Positions 32,588 through 40,737 of a stretch of 43,087 nucleotides of DNA are shown one piece after another. The notes beneath the pieces are model-generated. The model did no database searches and was not told where the DNA came from. It was given only the letters and a program-made list of their open reading frames with translations. The DNA is from Candidatus Evtepia faecavium (lineage in GTDB: Bacteria; Bacillota; Clostridia; Oscillospirales; Oscillospiraceae): NCBI GenBank assembly GCA_019115545.1, contig DXDK01000103.1:1-43087 (forward strand), in the 5' to 3' direction. Position 1 is the stretch's first letter, and every line of letters begins with the position of its first letter. The position numbers were made by a program, and so were the translations under genes.

Positions 32588-34186
32588 ATGGTACGGATAC
32601 GAAACATCTCCCTCCCCCCTGGTTGGGACGAGGACCTGCTGCGCAAGAAGGCGGCCCGGGCCCTGGGGGTCCCGGCGGGAAAGATCCACCGGTGCCTCCC
32701 GGTGCGCCAGTCCATCGACGCCCGGAAGAAGGGGAGCGTCCACTACGTCATGACGGTGGACGTGGCCCTTCCCCACGAGGAGGAGGCCGTGGCCCGGGCG
32801 GGAAACCCCCAGATTACCCTGGCCCCGCCGCCCCGGCCCTATCGCTTCCCCCAGGTGACCCGAACCCTCTCCACCCCTCCGGTGGTGGTGGGGAGCGGCC
32901 CGGCGGGGCTCTTTGCCGCCCTCACCCTGGCCCGGGCCGGGCTGCGGCCCATCCTTCTGGAGCGGGGCCAGCCGGTGGAGCGGCGGGTGCAGGACGTGGA
33001 GGCCTTCTGGCGGGGCGGGGACCTGGACCCCGAGTCCAACGTCCAGTTCGGGGAGGGGGGCGCCGGGACCTTTTCCGACGGGAAGCTCACCACCGGCACC
33101 CATGACCCCCGCCTGGCCCATGTGATGGCCACCTTCGTTTCCGCCGGGGCCCCGGAGGACATCCTCTGGCAGCACAAACCCCACGTGGGCACCGACCTTC
33201 TCCGGGTGGTGGTCCGGAACCTCCGGGAGGAGATCCTGGCCGCCGGGGGAGAGGTCCGCTTCGGCCACCGGCTGGAGGGCCTCTCCGCCCCTGGGGGCGT
33301 GCTCCGGGAGATCACCGTGGCGGAGGGGGCGGCCACCTACACCATGGCCTGCCAGGCCCTGGTCCTGGCCCCCGGCCACTCCGCCCGGGACACCTTCCAG
33401 ATGCTCCGGGACGCCGGGGCGGCCATGGAGCAGAAGCCCTTTGCCATCGGGGTGCGCATCGAGCACCCCCAGGACCGGATCAGCCGGGCCCAGCTGGGCA
33501 AGGGGTGGGAGGTCTTCCCCCCGGCGGACTACAAGCTGGTCTGCCACCTGCCCACCGGCCGGTCGGCCTACACCTTCTGCGTCTGCCCCGGGGGACAGAT
33601 CGTGGCGGCGGCCTCCCAGCCCGGGGGCCTGGTGACCAACGGCATGAGCAACCGGGCCCGGGACGGGGCGTATATCAACGGCGGCTTCCTGGTGGGGGTG
33701 GGCCCCGGGGACTTCGGCAGCGACGACCCCTTGGCCGGGGCGGCCTTCCAGGCCCTCTGGGAGGCCAAGGCCTACGCCTTCGGCCGGCGGGGGTACGAGG
33801 CCCCGGCCCAGCGGGTAGGGGACTTCCTCCGTGGCCTGCCCAGCCCCGGGGGCCTCACCCAGCGGAGCACCTATCGCCCCGGCGTGTGCTTCGGGGACCT
33901 GCGGGACACCTTGCCCGCCTTTGTCACCGACACCCTGGCCCAGGCCCTGCCGGTGCTGGACCGGAAGCTCCACGGCTTTGCCGCCCCGGACGCGCTGATG
34001 GTGGGAGTGGAGACCCGCTCCTCCTCCCCGGTGCGCCTGCTGCGGGACAAGGGGCTGCAGTCCAACCTCCGGGGCCTCTATCCCTGCGGGGAGGGGGCAG
34101 GCTATGCCGGGGGCATCGTCTCTGCCGCTGTGGACGGCATCCGGGTGGCGGAAGCGGTGGCCCACCCGCCGGAAGGGCCGGCGTAA
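32588..34186 (+). CDS. NAD(P)/FAD-dependent oxidoreductase (COG2509-type FAD protein)
   Basis: 532 residues. The first 90 residues form a small N-terminal domain (VRIRNISLPPGWDEDLLRKKAARALGV; KKGSVHYVMTVDV). Then VVVGSGPAGLFAALTLARAG (about 98-117) is the FAD dinucleotide site, NVQFGEGGAGTFSDGKLTTG a conserved flavin loop, and GLYPCGEGAGYAGGIVSAAVDGIRVAEAV the C-terminal FAD motif. This matches the uncharacterised but widespread family related to geranylgeranyl reductase/HI0933-like flavoproteins. Substrate is unknown. ATG 32588 has AAAGGAGAAGG upstream. It lies 72 bp after the editing deacylase and may be cotranscribed with it. Confidence 0.88.
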   Translation: MVRIRNISLPPGWDEDLLRKKAARALGVPAGKIHRCLPVRQSIDARKKGSVHYVMTVDVALPHEEEAVARAGNPQITLAPPPRPYRFPQVTRTLSTPPVVVGSGPAGLFAALTLARAGLRPILLERGQPVERRVQDVEAFWRGGDLDPESNVQFGEGGAGTFSDGKLTTGTHDPRLAHVMATFVSAGAPEDILWQHKPHVGTDLLRVVVRNLREEILAAGGEVRFGHRLEGLSAPGGVLREITVAEGAATYTMACQALVLAPGHSARDTFQMLRDAGAAMEQKPFAIGVRIEHPQDRISRAQLGKGWEVFPPADYKLVCHLPTGRSAYTFCVCPGGQIVAAASQPGGLVTNGMSNRARDGAYINGGFLVGVGPGDFGSDDPLAGAAFQALWEAKAYAFGRRGYEAPAQRVGDFLRGLPSPGGLTQRSTYRPGVCFGDLRDTLPAFVTDTLAQALPVLDRKLHGFAAPDALMVGVETRSSSPVRLLRDKGLQSNLRGLYPCGEGAGYAGGIVSAAVDGIRVAEAVAHPPEGPA

Positions 34187-34230
34187 GGGAAGCAATCCGG
34201 GGAAACGGGGGATTTTTGTGGAACTTTCCA

Positions 34231-34260
34231 TTGCAATCCCCCGGGGACCCCGTGTATAAT
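34231..34260 (+). promoter_or_regulatory. Promoter of glnS
   Basis: -35 TTGCAA (34231-34236), 18-bp spacer, -10 TATAAT (34255-34260). Confidence 0.78.
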
Positions 34261-34303
34261 GATAGCATTATCGACCAAAATCCTGGGAGAGGGAGTGAGG
34301 ACC

Positions 34304-35998
34304 ATGGCGGAAGAGACCATGAGCACCAATTTCATTCACAGCATCATCGAGGAGGAACTGCAGCCCGGGGGCCGCTGCGAGGGGAAACAGGTCCACACCC
34401 GGTTCCCGCCGGAGCCCAACGGCTACCTCCACATCGGCCACTGCAAGGCCCTGACCATCGACTTCGGCACCGCGGAGAAGTACGGCGGCATCTGCAACCT
34501 CCGCATGGACGACACCAACCCCGCCAAGGAGGACACGGAGTACGTGGACGCCATCCAGGAGGACATCCACTGGCTGGGGTTTGACTGGGGGGACCGTTTC
34601 TTCTACGGCTCGGACTACTTTGAACGGACCTACCAGCTGGCGGTGGACCTGATCAAAAAGGGCCTGGCCTACGTCTGCGAGCTCACCCCCGAGCAGTTCC
34701 GGGAGTATCGGGGGGACACCACCACCCCCGCCAAGAGCCCCTGGCGGGACCGGCCGGTGGAGGAGAACCTGGACCTCTTCCAGCGGATGAAGAACGGGGA
34801 GTTCCCCGAGGGGAAATACACCCTCCGGGCCAAGATCGACCTGGCCTCCGGCAACTTCAACATGCGCGACCCGGTGCTCTACCGCATCCGCTACATTGAG
34901 CACCACCGCCAGGGCACCAAGTGGTGCATCTTCCCCATGTACGACTTCGCCCACCCCATCCAGGACGCCCTGGAGGGCATCACCCACTCCCTGTGCTCCC
35001 TGGAGTATGAGAACCACCGCCCCCTCTACGACTGGGTGGTGGAGCACTGCGACGTGCCCAGCCGCCCCCGGCAGATCGAGTTTGCCCGTCTGGGGATCAA
35101 CTACACCGTCCTGTCCAAGCGGAAGCTCCGCGCCCTGGTGGAGGGCGGCCGGGTCTCCGGGTGGGACGACCCCCGGATGCCCACCCTCTGCGGCCTGCGC
35201 CGCCGGGGCTACACCCCCAAGGCCATCCGGAACTTCTGCGAGCGCATCGGCGTGTCCAAGGTGGACTCCACCGTGGACTGGGCCTTTTTGGAGTCCTGCC
35301 TCCGGGAGGACCTGAACGAGACCGCCCAGCGGGTGATGGCCGTCCTGCGCCCGGTGAAGCTCACCATCACCAACTACCCTGAGGGCCAGAGCGAGACCGT
35401 CACCGTGGAGAACAACCCCGTGGACCCCGCCGCCGGGGAGCGCCAGGTGCCCTTCTCCCGGCAGCTGTATATCGAGGCCGACGACTTTATGGAGACCCCC
35501 ATCCCCAAGTACAAGCGCCTGACCCCCGGGGGCCAGGAGTGCCGCCTGAAGGGGGCCTACCTCATCCGCTGCACCGGCTGCGTGAAGAACGAGGCCGGGG
35601 AAGTGGTGGAGGTCCTCTGCGAGTACGACCCCGACTCCAAGGGGGGCAACCCCGCCGACGGCCGGAAGGTGAAGGGGGCCACCATCCACTGGGTGGACGC
35701 CGCCACCGCCGCCGACGCGGAGGTCCGCCTGTATGACTACCTCTTCACCGACCCCGCCCCCGACGGGGCGGACAAGGATTTCCTCTCCTGCCTGAACCCC
35801 GAGAGCCTCCAGGTCCTCACCGGGTGCAAGGTGGAGCAGGGCCTGGCCCAGGCCCCCATGCCGGCCCAGGGCAAGACCGCCACGGCCTACCAGTTCATGC
35901 GCCAGGGCTATTTCTGCCTGGACAACCGGGACGCCGCCCCCGGCCGCCTGGTCTTCAACCGCAGCGTTTCCCTGAAGGACAGTTTCAAGAAAAAGTAA
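34304..35998 (+). CDS. glnS: Glutaminyl-tRNA synthetase
   Basis: Charges tRNA-Gln directly with glutamine. 564 residues, close to E. coli GlnRS (554). Class I motifs: FPPEPNGYLHIGHCKAL (HIGH at 43-46) and VLSKRKL (269-275, the KMSKS equivalent). Gln-specific context includes DDTNPAKEDTEYVDAIQEDIHWLG and the two-barrel C-terminal anticodon domain with INYPEG-like TNYPEGQSE. Lack of the GluRS zinc region and presence of these makes GlnRS rather than GltX. I chose ATG 34304, eight bases after GGAG; ATG 34319 is possible. Most Firmicutes use GatCAB instead, but some Clostridia have this horizontally spread enzyme. Confidence 0.94.
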   Translation: MAEETMSTNFIHSIIEEELQPGGRCEGKQVHTRFPPEPNGYLHIGHCKALTIDFGTAEKYGGICNLRMDDTNPAKEDTEYVDAIQEDIHWLGFDWGDRFFYGSDYFERTYQLAVDLIKKGLAYVCELTPEQFREYRGDTTTPAKSPWRDRPVEENLDLFQRMKNGEFPEGKYTLRAKIDLASGNFNMRDPVLYRIRYIEHHRQGTKWCIFPMYDFAHPIQDALEGITHSLCSLEYENHRPLYDWVVEHCDVPSRPRQIEFARLGINYTVLSKRKLRALVEGGRVSGWDDPRMPTLCGLRRRGYTPKAIRNFCERIGVSKVDSTVDWAFLESCLREDLNETAQRVMAVLRPVKLTITNYPEGQSETVTVENNPVDPAAGERQVPFSRQLYIEADDFMETPIPKYKRLTPGGQECRLKGAYLIRCTGCVKNEAGEVVEVLCEYDPDSKGGNPADGRKVKGATIHWVDAATAADAEVRLYDYLFTDPAPDGADKDFLSCLNPESLQVLTGCKVEQGLAQAPMPAQGKTATAYQFMRQGYFCLDNRDAAPGRLVFNRSVSLKDSFKKK

Positions 35999-36009
35999 AA
36001 TTCCCCAGG

Positions 36010-36058
36010 GGATGGCCGGAAAATTTCGGGCATCCAGGGAGGAAAAATCCCTGCCTTT
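36010..36058 (+). terminator. Weak terminator region after glnS
   Basis: Two stems: GGATGGCCG with CGGGCATCC (36010-36035, one mismatch) and CAGGGA with TCCCTG (36035-36053) followed by CCTTTGCC. U-tract is poor. Confidence 0.4.
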
Positions 36059-36061
36059 GCC

Positions 36062-36090
36062 TTGCGGTTCTCCCGCTTTTCTGGTATAAT
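36062..36090 (+). promoter_or_regulatory. Promoter of the 8-helix membrane protein gene
   Basis: -35 TTGCGG (36062-36067), 17-bp spacer, extended -10 TGGTATAAT (core 36085-36090). Confidence 0.75.
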
Positions 36091-36162
36091 AGTAAGGATC
36101 CTGTAAAAGGCGTCCTCCAGTGGGGGACGATCGGTTCCTGAATTGGGAGTGTTGTCAACACA

Positions 36163-36969
36163 ATGAAGAAACATGATGTCAAGCCCGGAAGAACCAAACC
36201 ACCGGAGGTTCGCACCCGGGAACAAGTCGAGAACGAAACCTTTAACCGGATGCTCCTCTGGCTGGCGGTAGCCGCCGTGGTGGAAGTGATCATGGTTTTG
36301 ATCAACCGGTTCTATATCAACGCCCGGGTGAGCGAGCTGGAGGCCAAGATTGCCCTGTACTACGTCCTGGCCGCCTTTCCCTTTGTCGGGGCGGCCCTGT
36401 TCGTCATCCTGCTGGCCTTAGGGATCCGGCGGTGGAAGAGTGACCCCAGCTGGAAACCCACCCTCCTGGTGGCCATGGCCTTCGGGTTCCTGTGTATGGG
36501 CATTGGCGGCTTCCTGCTGCGCAACTACGAGGCCACCGCGGCCCCCATGGTGCTGGCGGTGGTGCCCGGCCTGGGCGTGCTGATGATGGTGTTCTACCTC
36601 TACCAGAAGGAGTTCTTCGCCTGCGGCATCCTGGGCGGCCTGGGCCTGCTGGGCCTGTGGGTCTACCGGACCTTCTCCAGCGGCACCCTGTACTATGCCT
36701 TCTTCGCCTTCACGGTGATTGTCGCCGTGGTAGGGGCCCTGCTGGCCTGGAAGCTGAAGCAGGCGGACGGCGTGTGGAAGCGGGGAGAGCGCAGCTGGAC
36801 CCTTCTCCAGCCCGACGCGGCCTACCCCACCTACTACCTCACTGCGGTGGTGGCCATCGTGGTCCTGCTGCTCCCCCTGGCGGTGAGCGCCATGGGCTAC
36901 TACGGCGTCTGGGTGCTGGCAGCCTGGCTGTTCATCCTGGCGGTCTACTTCACCGCGAAACTCATGTGA
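36163..36969 (+). CDS. Integral membrane protein of unknown function, about eight helices
   Basis: 268 residues that I do not recognise. A basic, Pro-rich cytoplasmic N-terminus (MKKHDVKPGRTKPPEVRTREQ) precedes about eight hydrophobic segments: near 30-50, 63-88, 99-120, 127-147, 152-168, 173-195, 226-244 and 247-266. Charged loops are short (RRWKSDPSWK; KLKQADGVWKRGERSWT). No catalytic or transport motif is apparent. Start ATG 36163 has GGGAG about 12 bases upstream, weaker than most here. It has its own promoter and a strong terminator, so it is monocistronic. Confidence 0.8.
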   Translation: MKKHDVKPGRTKPPEVRTREQVENETFNRMLLWLAVAAVVEVIMVLINRFYINARVSELEAKIALYYVLAAFPFVGAALFVILLALGIRRWKSDPSWKPTLLVAMAFGFLCMGIGGFLLRNYEATAAPMVLAVVPGLGVLMMVFYLYQKEFFACGILGGLGLLGLWVYRTFSSGTLYYAFFAFTVIVAVVGALLAWKLKQADGVWKRGERSWTLLQPDAAYPTYYLTAVVAIVVLLLPLAVSAMGYYGVWVLAAWLFILAVYFTAKLM

Positions 36970-36980
36970 TTGCAAACCCA

Positions 36981-37016
36981 AAGCGGCAGACACCCAAAGG
37001 GTGTCTGCCGCTTTTC
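36981..37016. terminator. Terminator between the membrane protein gene and thiamine pyrophosphokinase gene
   Basis: 15-bp perfect arms 36981-36995 and 36999-37013 around AAA. TTCTGTC follows on the plus strand, and GGGTTTGC on the minus strand. Confidence 0.88.
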
Positions 37017-37030
37017 TGTCTGTGGAAGCG

Positions 37031-37690
37031 TCAGGGGAGAAGGGGCCTGCGCCACAGGGGAAGCCCTCCGCCGGGGCCCAGCTCCCAGCCCAGGAGGAGG
37101 CACCCCTCCTCCACCTGGATCTCCACCGGCTGGCCCTGGAAGTGGTTGCTCACCCCCAGGGGGAAGAAGGGGGAGAGCTTCCCCCGGTCCAGGGGATACT
37201 GCCCGCCCCGGATGGTCACCCCCCGGGCCTCCGGCCCCAGGCAGAAGAGGGAGAAGATCCCCGCCTCCCGGGCCGGCAGGGCCAGGGCCTCCCGGCACAG
37301 GGCGGTGAAGACGTAGTTCTCGTCGTAGAGGTACCCGGCCCGCCCCTGCTGGGCCAGCCAGCCCAGGGCCTGGAGGTTGGCCAGGGTGTGGTCCGGCCGC
37401 CCCCCGGTGCAGCCGTAGAGGTGGACCACAGCGCACCCCTGGTTCAGGGCGTGTTTCAGCCCCAGCATGGTGTCCGTGTCATCCTTCTCCACGGGGAAGG
37501 GGTCGGCGGGCACCCCTTCCGGCGGGGCGCCCAGGGAGTCGAAATCCCCCAGCACCCGGTCCGGCCGCAGGCCGGCGGCCTGGCAGTGGCGGTACCCCCC
37601 GTCGGCAGCCAGGATCAGGTCCCCCGGCTGGGGGGCGGCGGCCAGGCCGTAAAAGGGCCCGGCCCCAAAGAGAAAACAGGTTTGGGCCAT
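37031..37690 (-). CDS. Thiamine pyrophosphokinase
   Basis: Transfers pyrophosphate from ATP to thiamine to make the cofactor ThDP. 219 residues, normal for the bacterial family. Motifs: ILAADGGYRHCQAAGLRPDRVLGDFDSLG (GDFDS, metal/ATP site), FPVEKDDTDTMLGLKHAL, and LYGCTGGRPDHTLANLQAL. The C-terminal half is the beta-rich thiamine-binding domain. I chose ATG 37690, eight bases after GGAGG. The longer frame to 37813 crosses the divergent promoter region. Its usual neighbours (rsgA, rpe) are absent here. Confidence 0.92.
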   Translation of the reverse strand: MAQTCFLFGAGPFYGLAAAPQPGDLILAADGGYRHCQAAGLRPDRVLGDFDSLGAPPEGVPADPFPVEKDDTDTMLGLKHALNQGCAVVHLYGCTGGRPDHTLANLQALGWLAQQGRAGYLYDENYVFTALCREALALPAREAGIFSLFCLGPEARGVTIRGGQYPLDRGKLSPFFPLGVSNHFQGQPVEIQVEEGCLLLGWELGPGGGLPLWRRPLLP

Positions 37691-37725
37691 GGCAGGGCCC
37701 TCCTTTCCGGCGTTGGTCTGTTGGT

Positions 37726-37734
37726 ATTGTACCA
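37726..37734 (-). promoter_or_regulatory. Extended -10 promoter of the thiamine pyrophosphokinase gene
   Basis: Minus strand TGGTACAAT with no good -35 box 16-18 bp upstream. Confidence 0.5.
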
Positions 37735-37747
37735 CCCTTTGCCCCCC

Positions 37748-37776
37748 TTGACCAGGGGGCGTTTTTTTGTTACACT
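37748..37776 (+). promoter_or_regulatory. Promoter of the HAD phosphatase gene, inside a terminator-like hairpin
   Basis: -35 TTGACC (37748-37753), 17-bp spacer, -10 TACACT (37771-37776). The -35 lies in the loop of GCCCCC/GGGGGC (about 37741-37760), which is followed by GTTTTTTTG. Confidence 0.65.
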
Positions 37777-37811
37777 GGGCGGCAGTGCAAACGAGGAAAG
37801 GGGAACACACC

Positions 37812-38468
37812 ATGATTCAAGGAGCCATTTTCGACGCCGACGGCACCCTGCTGGACTCCATGGGGATGTGGGACACCGTAGGGACCCGGTACCTGGCCTC
37901 CCTGGGCATCCCCGCCCGGCCCGGGCTGCGGGAGATCCTCTTCCCCATGAGCCTGTCCCAGTGCGCGGCCTATCTCCAGGAGGCCTACCACCTCTCCCAG
38001 TCCTGCCTGGCCATCGAGGCGGGGATCAACGAGACCATCCGCACCTTCTACTGCCAGGAGGTGGTTGCCAAGCCCGGGGCCAAGGCCTTCCTGGAGGCCC
38101 TCCGGGCCCGGGGGGTGGCCATCACCCTGGCCACCGCCACCGACCGGGCGGTGATCACCGCCGGCCTGGAACGGACGGGGCTGCTCCCCCTGCTGGACGG
38201 CCTCTTCACCTGCGGGGACCTGGGGGTGGACAAGCGCACCCCGGAGATCTTCCAGACCGCCCAGGCGGCCATGGGCACCCCCCTGGAGGCTACCTGGGTC
38301 TTTGAGGACGCCGTCCACGCCGCCCGGACGGCCTACGGGGCGGGCTACCGCGTGGCCGGGGTGGCCGACCCCTACAGCGACCAGGCGGCCCTCCGGCAGA
38401 CCTGCCACCTCTACCTGCCGGACCTGACGGACTTTCCGGGTTTTTTCGCCCAGGCAGCCCGGCCATAA
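37812..38468 (+). CDS. HAD-superfamily phosphatase (beta-phosphoglucomutase-like subgroup)
   Basis: 218 residues. Motif I DADGTLLDS (nucleophile D8, acid/base D10), motif II in TLATATDR, motif III Lys in DKRTPEIF, motif IV FEDAVHAARTAYGAG. An alpha-helical cap (residues about 18-85) makes it subfamily IA, as in beta-phosphoglucomutase, phosphoglycolate phosphatase and small phosphosugar phosphatases. The substrate cannot be told. ATG 37812 has AAAGGGG eight bases before. It diverges from the thiamine pyrophosphokinase gene and converges on the SLH/lysozyme gene. Confidence 0.9.
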   Translation: MIQGAIFDADGTLLDSMGMWDTVGTRYLASLGIPARPGLREILFPMSLSQCAAYLQEAYHLSQSCLAIEAGINETIRTFYCQEVVAKPGAKAFLEALRARGVAITLATATDRAVITAGLERTGLLPLLDGLFTCGDLGVDKRTPEIFQTAQAAMGTPLEATWVFEDAVHAARTAYGAGYRVAGVADPYSDQAALRQTCHLYLPDLTDFPGFFAQAARP

Positions 38469-38474
38469 AAGAGC

Positions 38475-38504
38475 AAATGCCCCACCCGAACGGGTGGGGC
38501 ATTT
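38475..38504. terminator. Bidirectional terminator between the HAD and SLH/lysozyme genes
   Basis: 14-bp perfect arms 38475-38488 and 38491-38504 around AA. Both sides are moderately T-rich in their reading direction. Confidence 0.88.
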
Positions 38505-38540
38505 CCCTTCGATTTGCGCATGGGGGGCACTGGGCTGGGA

Positions 38541-39905
38541 TCACTTCTTGGGGATGAACTGAATGTTCAGATCCACGTTCCCCTCGATCCCCGCCACGGT
38601 GCCGGTGCTGGAGTACTGCCACATATCGAAGTGGTAGTAGAAGGTGGGGGTCTCATTGTACTGGGCCAGCCACAGGGGGAAGCCCACCAGCTGGGACAGG
38701 TCATAGTGGAGGTAGAAGTAGGTGAGGTTGGAGTAGACCATGCTCTCGTACCCGGCGTCCTCCACCGCCTCACAGAAGGCCACGGCGCACTTGGTGAGCA
38801 TCTCGTCGCTGAGCCCCTCGGTGCGGGGGTCCAGGCTGCTGTCATAGGGCTCCCAGTCAAAGACGATGGGGTAGGTGATGTGGTAGTCCCGGAGGTGGTC
38901 GATGCAGTACTGGGCCTCCTCCACCGCCTCGGCCTCGTTGATGGCCTGGGAGAAGAAGTACACCCCCACCTCGATGCCGTTCTCCAGGGCGCCCTGGAGG
39001 TTGGTCTCAAAGTAGGCGTCGGTGACGATCTTCCCGGTGCCATAGCCCCGGTAGCCCAGGCGGAGCATGGCGAACTCCACCCCGGCCTCCTTCACCGCGG
39101 CCCAGTCGATCTCCCCCTGGTACCGGGAGACGTCGATGCCGATCCGGCAGGTGTACTCGTCGCTGTCGTAGGTGAGGAACCCGTTCTCGTCCTGCTGGAA
39201 GAGGGAGGAGTCATAGGTGCGCTCCGGCATCTCCTCCACGATGTAGACTTTCTTGTCGCCAAAGTAGAAGTAGTCTCCCTCCTCCTCCTGGGAGCCATCG
39301 GGCTCCTCCGGGGGCTCGTACTGGTAGAGCCGGCAGATCACGGCGGAGACCTCTGCCCGGGAGATGTCGTCCTGGGGCTGGAAGAGGGTCTGGCCGTTGA
39401 CGGTGGTCCCCTCAAAGATCCCGCAGTCCCAGAGGATCAGGGCGGCCTCCGCGTCGGTGTCGGCGAAGGGGGAGGGGTCCTGGCTGGTGCGTTCTGCATC
39501 CAGGGTCTCCACGATGAGCTCCGCGATCTCCAGGCGGGAGATGGGCTCGTCCAGCCCCAGGTCCAGGCCCTCGGGGAGGCAGTCCTCCCGCTGGGCCAGG
39601 TCATAGAACCCGCTGGCCCAGTGGCTGCCGGTGGGGGCCTGGTTGACGTAGCCGGCGGCCATGAGCACCAGCTTCAGGGCCTGGCCGAAGGTCACGACCC
39701 CGGTGGGCTGGAAGAGGGTGGCGGTGACCCCGTTCACGATGCCGGCGTCGTACAGGTCCTGCACATAGGTATAGAACCACTGGCCCTCCTTCACGTCGGA
39801 GAAGGGGAGGGGATCCGCCGCCGAGGCGGGGGCGGCCAGGGAAAAGGCCAGGGCAGCGGCCAGGACCAGGCTGCCCAGCTTCTGTTTCAGGGGTTTCAGG
39901 TGCAT
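38541..39905 (-). CDS. Secreted SLH-domain protein with GH25 lysozyme-like domain
   Basis: 454 residues, exported. Signal peptide 1-29 with AxA site (APASA before AD). Three S-layer homology repeats follow (about 33-85, 92-136, 143-197; e.g. FSDVKEGQWFYTYVQDLYDAGIVNG), which anchor to pyruvylated cell-wall polymers. After an acidic linker (EEPDGSQEEEGD) comes a GH25 muramidase (about 254-454): GIDVSRYQGEIDW with D258, and PIVFDWEPY with D350 and E352, the expected catalytic acids. It probably cleaves the glycan backbone at the cell surface during growth or separation. ATG 39905 has AGAGG 11 bases upstream. A small membrane protein gene lies 33 bp upstream in the same direction, suggesting an operon. 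Confidence 0.92.
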   Translation of the reverse strand: MHLKPLKQKLGSLVLAAALAFSLAAPASAADPLPFSDVKEGQWFYTYVQDLYDAGIVNGVTATLFQPTGVVTFGQALKLVLMAAGYVNQAPTGSHWASGFYDLAQREDCLPEGLDLGLDEPISRLEIAELIVETLDAERTSQDPSPFADTDAEAALILWDCGIFEGTTVNGQTLFQPQDDISRAEVSAVICRLYQYEPPEEPDGSQEEEGDYFYFGDKKVYIVEEMPERTYDSSLFQQDENGFLTYDSDEYTCRIGIDVSRYQGEIDWAAVKEAGVEFAMLRLGYRGYGTGKIVTDAYFETNLQGALENGIEVGVYFFSQAINEAEAVEEAQYCIDHLRDYHITYPIVFDWEPYDSSLDPRTEGLSDEMLTKCAVAFCEAVEDAGYESMVYSNLTYFYLHYDLSQLVGFPLWLAQYNETPTFYYHFDMWQYSSTGTVAGIEGNVDLNIQFIPKK

Positions 39906-39938
39906 GGGAAATCATACCTCTCTGTTCTGTCAGTTTTC

Positions 39939-40484
39939 TTAAAAATGGTGGGGAAAGAGTTTCGGGCGCAGGCGATAGACGTACCAGTCACTGAGCCGGG
40001 CCAGGAGCACGTCATAGATAAGAAAAGCCGCGTTGCCCAACACCAGCATGGCGGCCACCACCGGCCCCGTCCAGTCCGCTGCCTGGCGCACCACTTCCGG
40101 GGAGATCAGGACGAAGAGCAACAGGGCGAAGATCGCCGCCAGGGCAGCGTTGAACAGGACCAGCTTCAGTACCACCCGCAGGGCCTTGGCCTTCAGGTGC
40201 TGGAGCCTGGGCCGGGCCAGGGGATACCAGCCGAAGAGGAGGACGAAAAACAGGGCGGCCTCCTTGTTGGGGGCCAGGATCAGGCTCAGCAGGGCCACGG
40301 CGGCGTAGAGCAGGCCGCCGCTCTTCCCGCCGAACTCCCACACCACCGGGATGATCAGCACCCCGGCCAGGGCGGGGCAGAGGTACTCCGTGGCGGGGAT
40401 CATGGTGCCCAGCAGCATCAGGACCACCATCAAGGCGGCCAGCACGCCGCAGAAGGCCACCCGGAAACTTGTTCGGTTGCGCAT
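39939..40484 (-). CDS. Small membrane protein resembling an ECF transporter S component
   Basis: 181 residues with five or six helices. The opening RVAFCGVLAALMVVLMLLGTMIPATEYLCPALAGVLIIPVVWEFG and then ALFFVLLFGWYPLAR look like the substrate-binding S subunits of energy-coupling-factor vitamin transporters, whose first helix often carries a short AxxxA dimer face. The ECF module genes (ecfA, ecfT) are not near, as is common for group II S components. The C-terminus is basic (RLRPKLFPHHF). Start ATG 40484 has GGAGG 12 bases upstream. Family membership is moderately sure; the vitamin is unknown. Confidence 0.65.
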   Translation of the reverse strand: MRNRTSFRVAFCGVLAALMVVLMLLGTMIPATEYLCPALAGVLIIPVVWEFGGKSGGLLYAAVALLSLILAPNKEAALFFVLLFGWYPLARPRLQHLKAKALRVVLKLVLFNAALAAIFALLLFVLISPEVVRQAADWTGPVVAAMLVLGNAAFLIYDVLLARLSDWYVYRLRPKLFPHHF

Positions 40485-40536
40485 GCGATGCCATCACCTC
40501 CCAGGGGAATGTGCGCAAGGAAAAGGAACATACCTT

Positions 40537-40565
40537 AGTATAGCAAAGCCGGCAGGGGCTTGCAA
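40537..40565 (-). promoter_or_regulatory. Promoter of the ECF-S-like/SLH-lysozyme operon
   Basis: Minus strand: -35 TTGCAA (40560-40565), 17-bp spacer, -10 TATACT (40537-40542). Confidence 0.78.
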
Positions 40566-40648
40566 GCGGCAGGAGGAGATTGGAGCATTTTCTTTGCCCG
40601 GGCGGGGGCGGCTGGGGGATCCCGGGGGAAAACGGCAAAAAATGGCGG

Positions 40649-40677
40649 TTGCCAGGGTTCTGTGTATCTGGTACAAT
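40649..40677 (+). promoter_or_regulatory. Promoter of the nfeD-SPFH operon
   Basis: -35 TTGCCA (40649-40654), 17-bp spacer, extended -10 TGGTACAAT (core 40672-40677). Confidence 0.78.
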
Positions 40678-40737
40678 GTTTTTGTAAGTTCCGAAACGGA
40701 ATTCGTGGGTTTTGATACCCTGGAAAGGAGGAATAGG

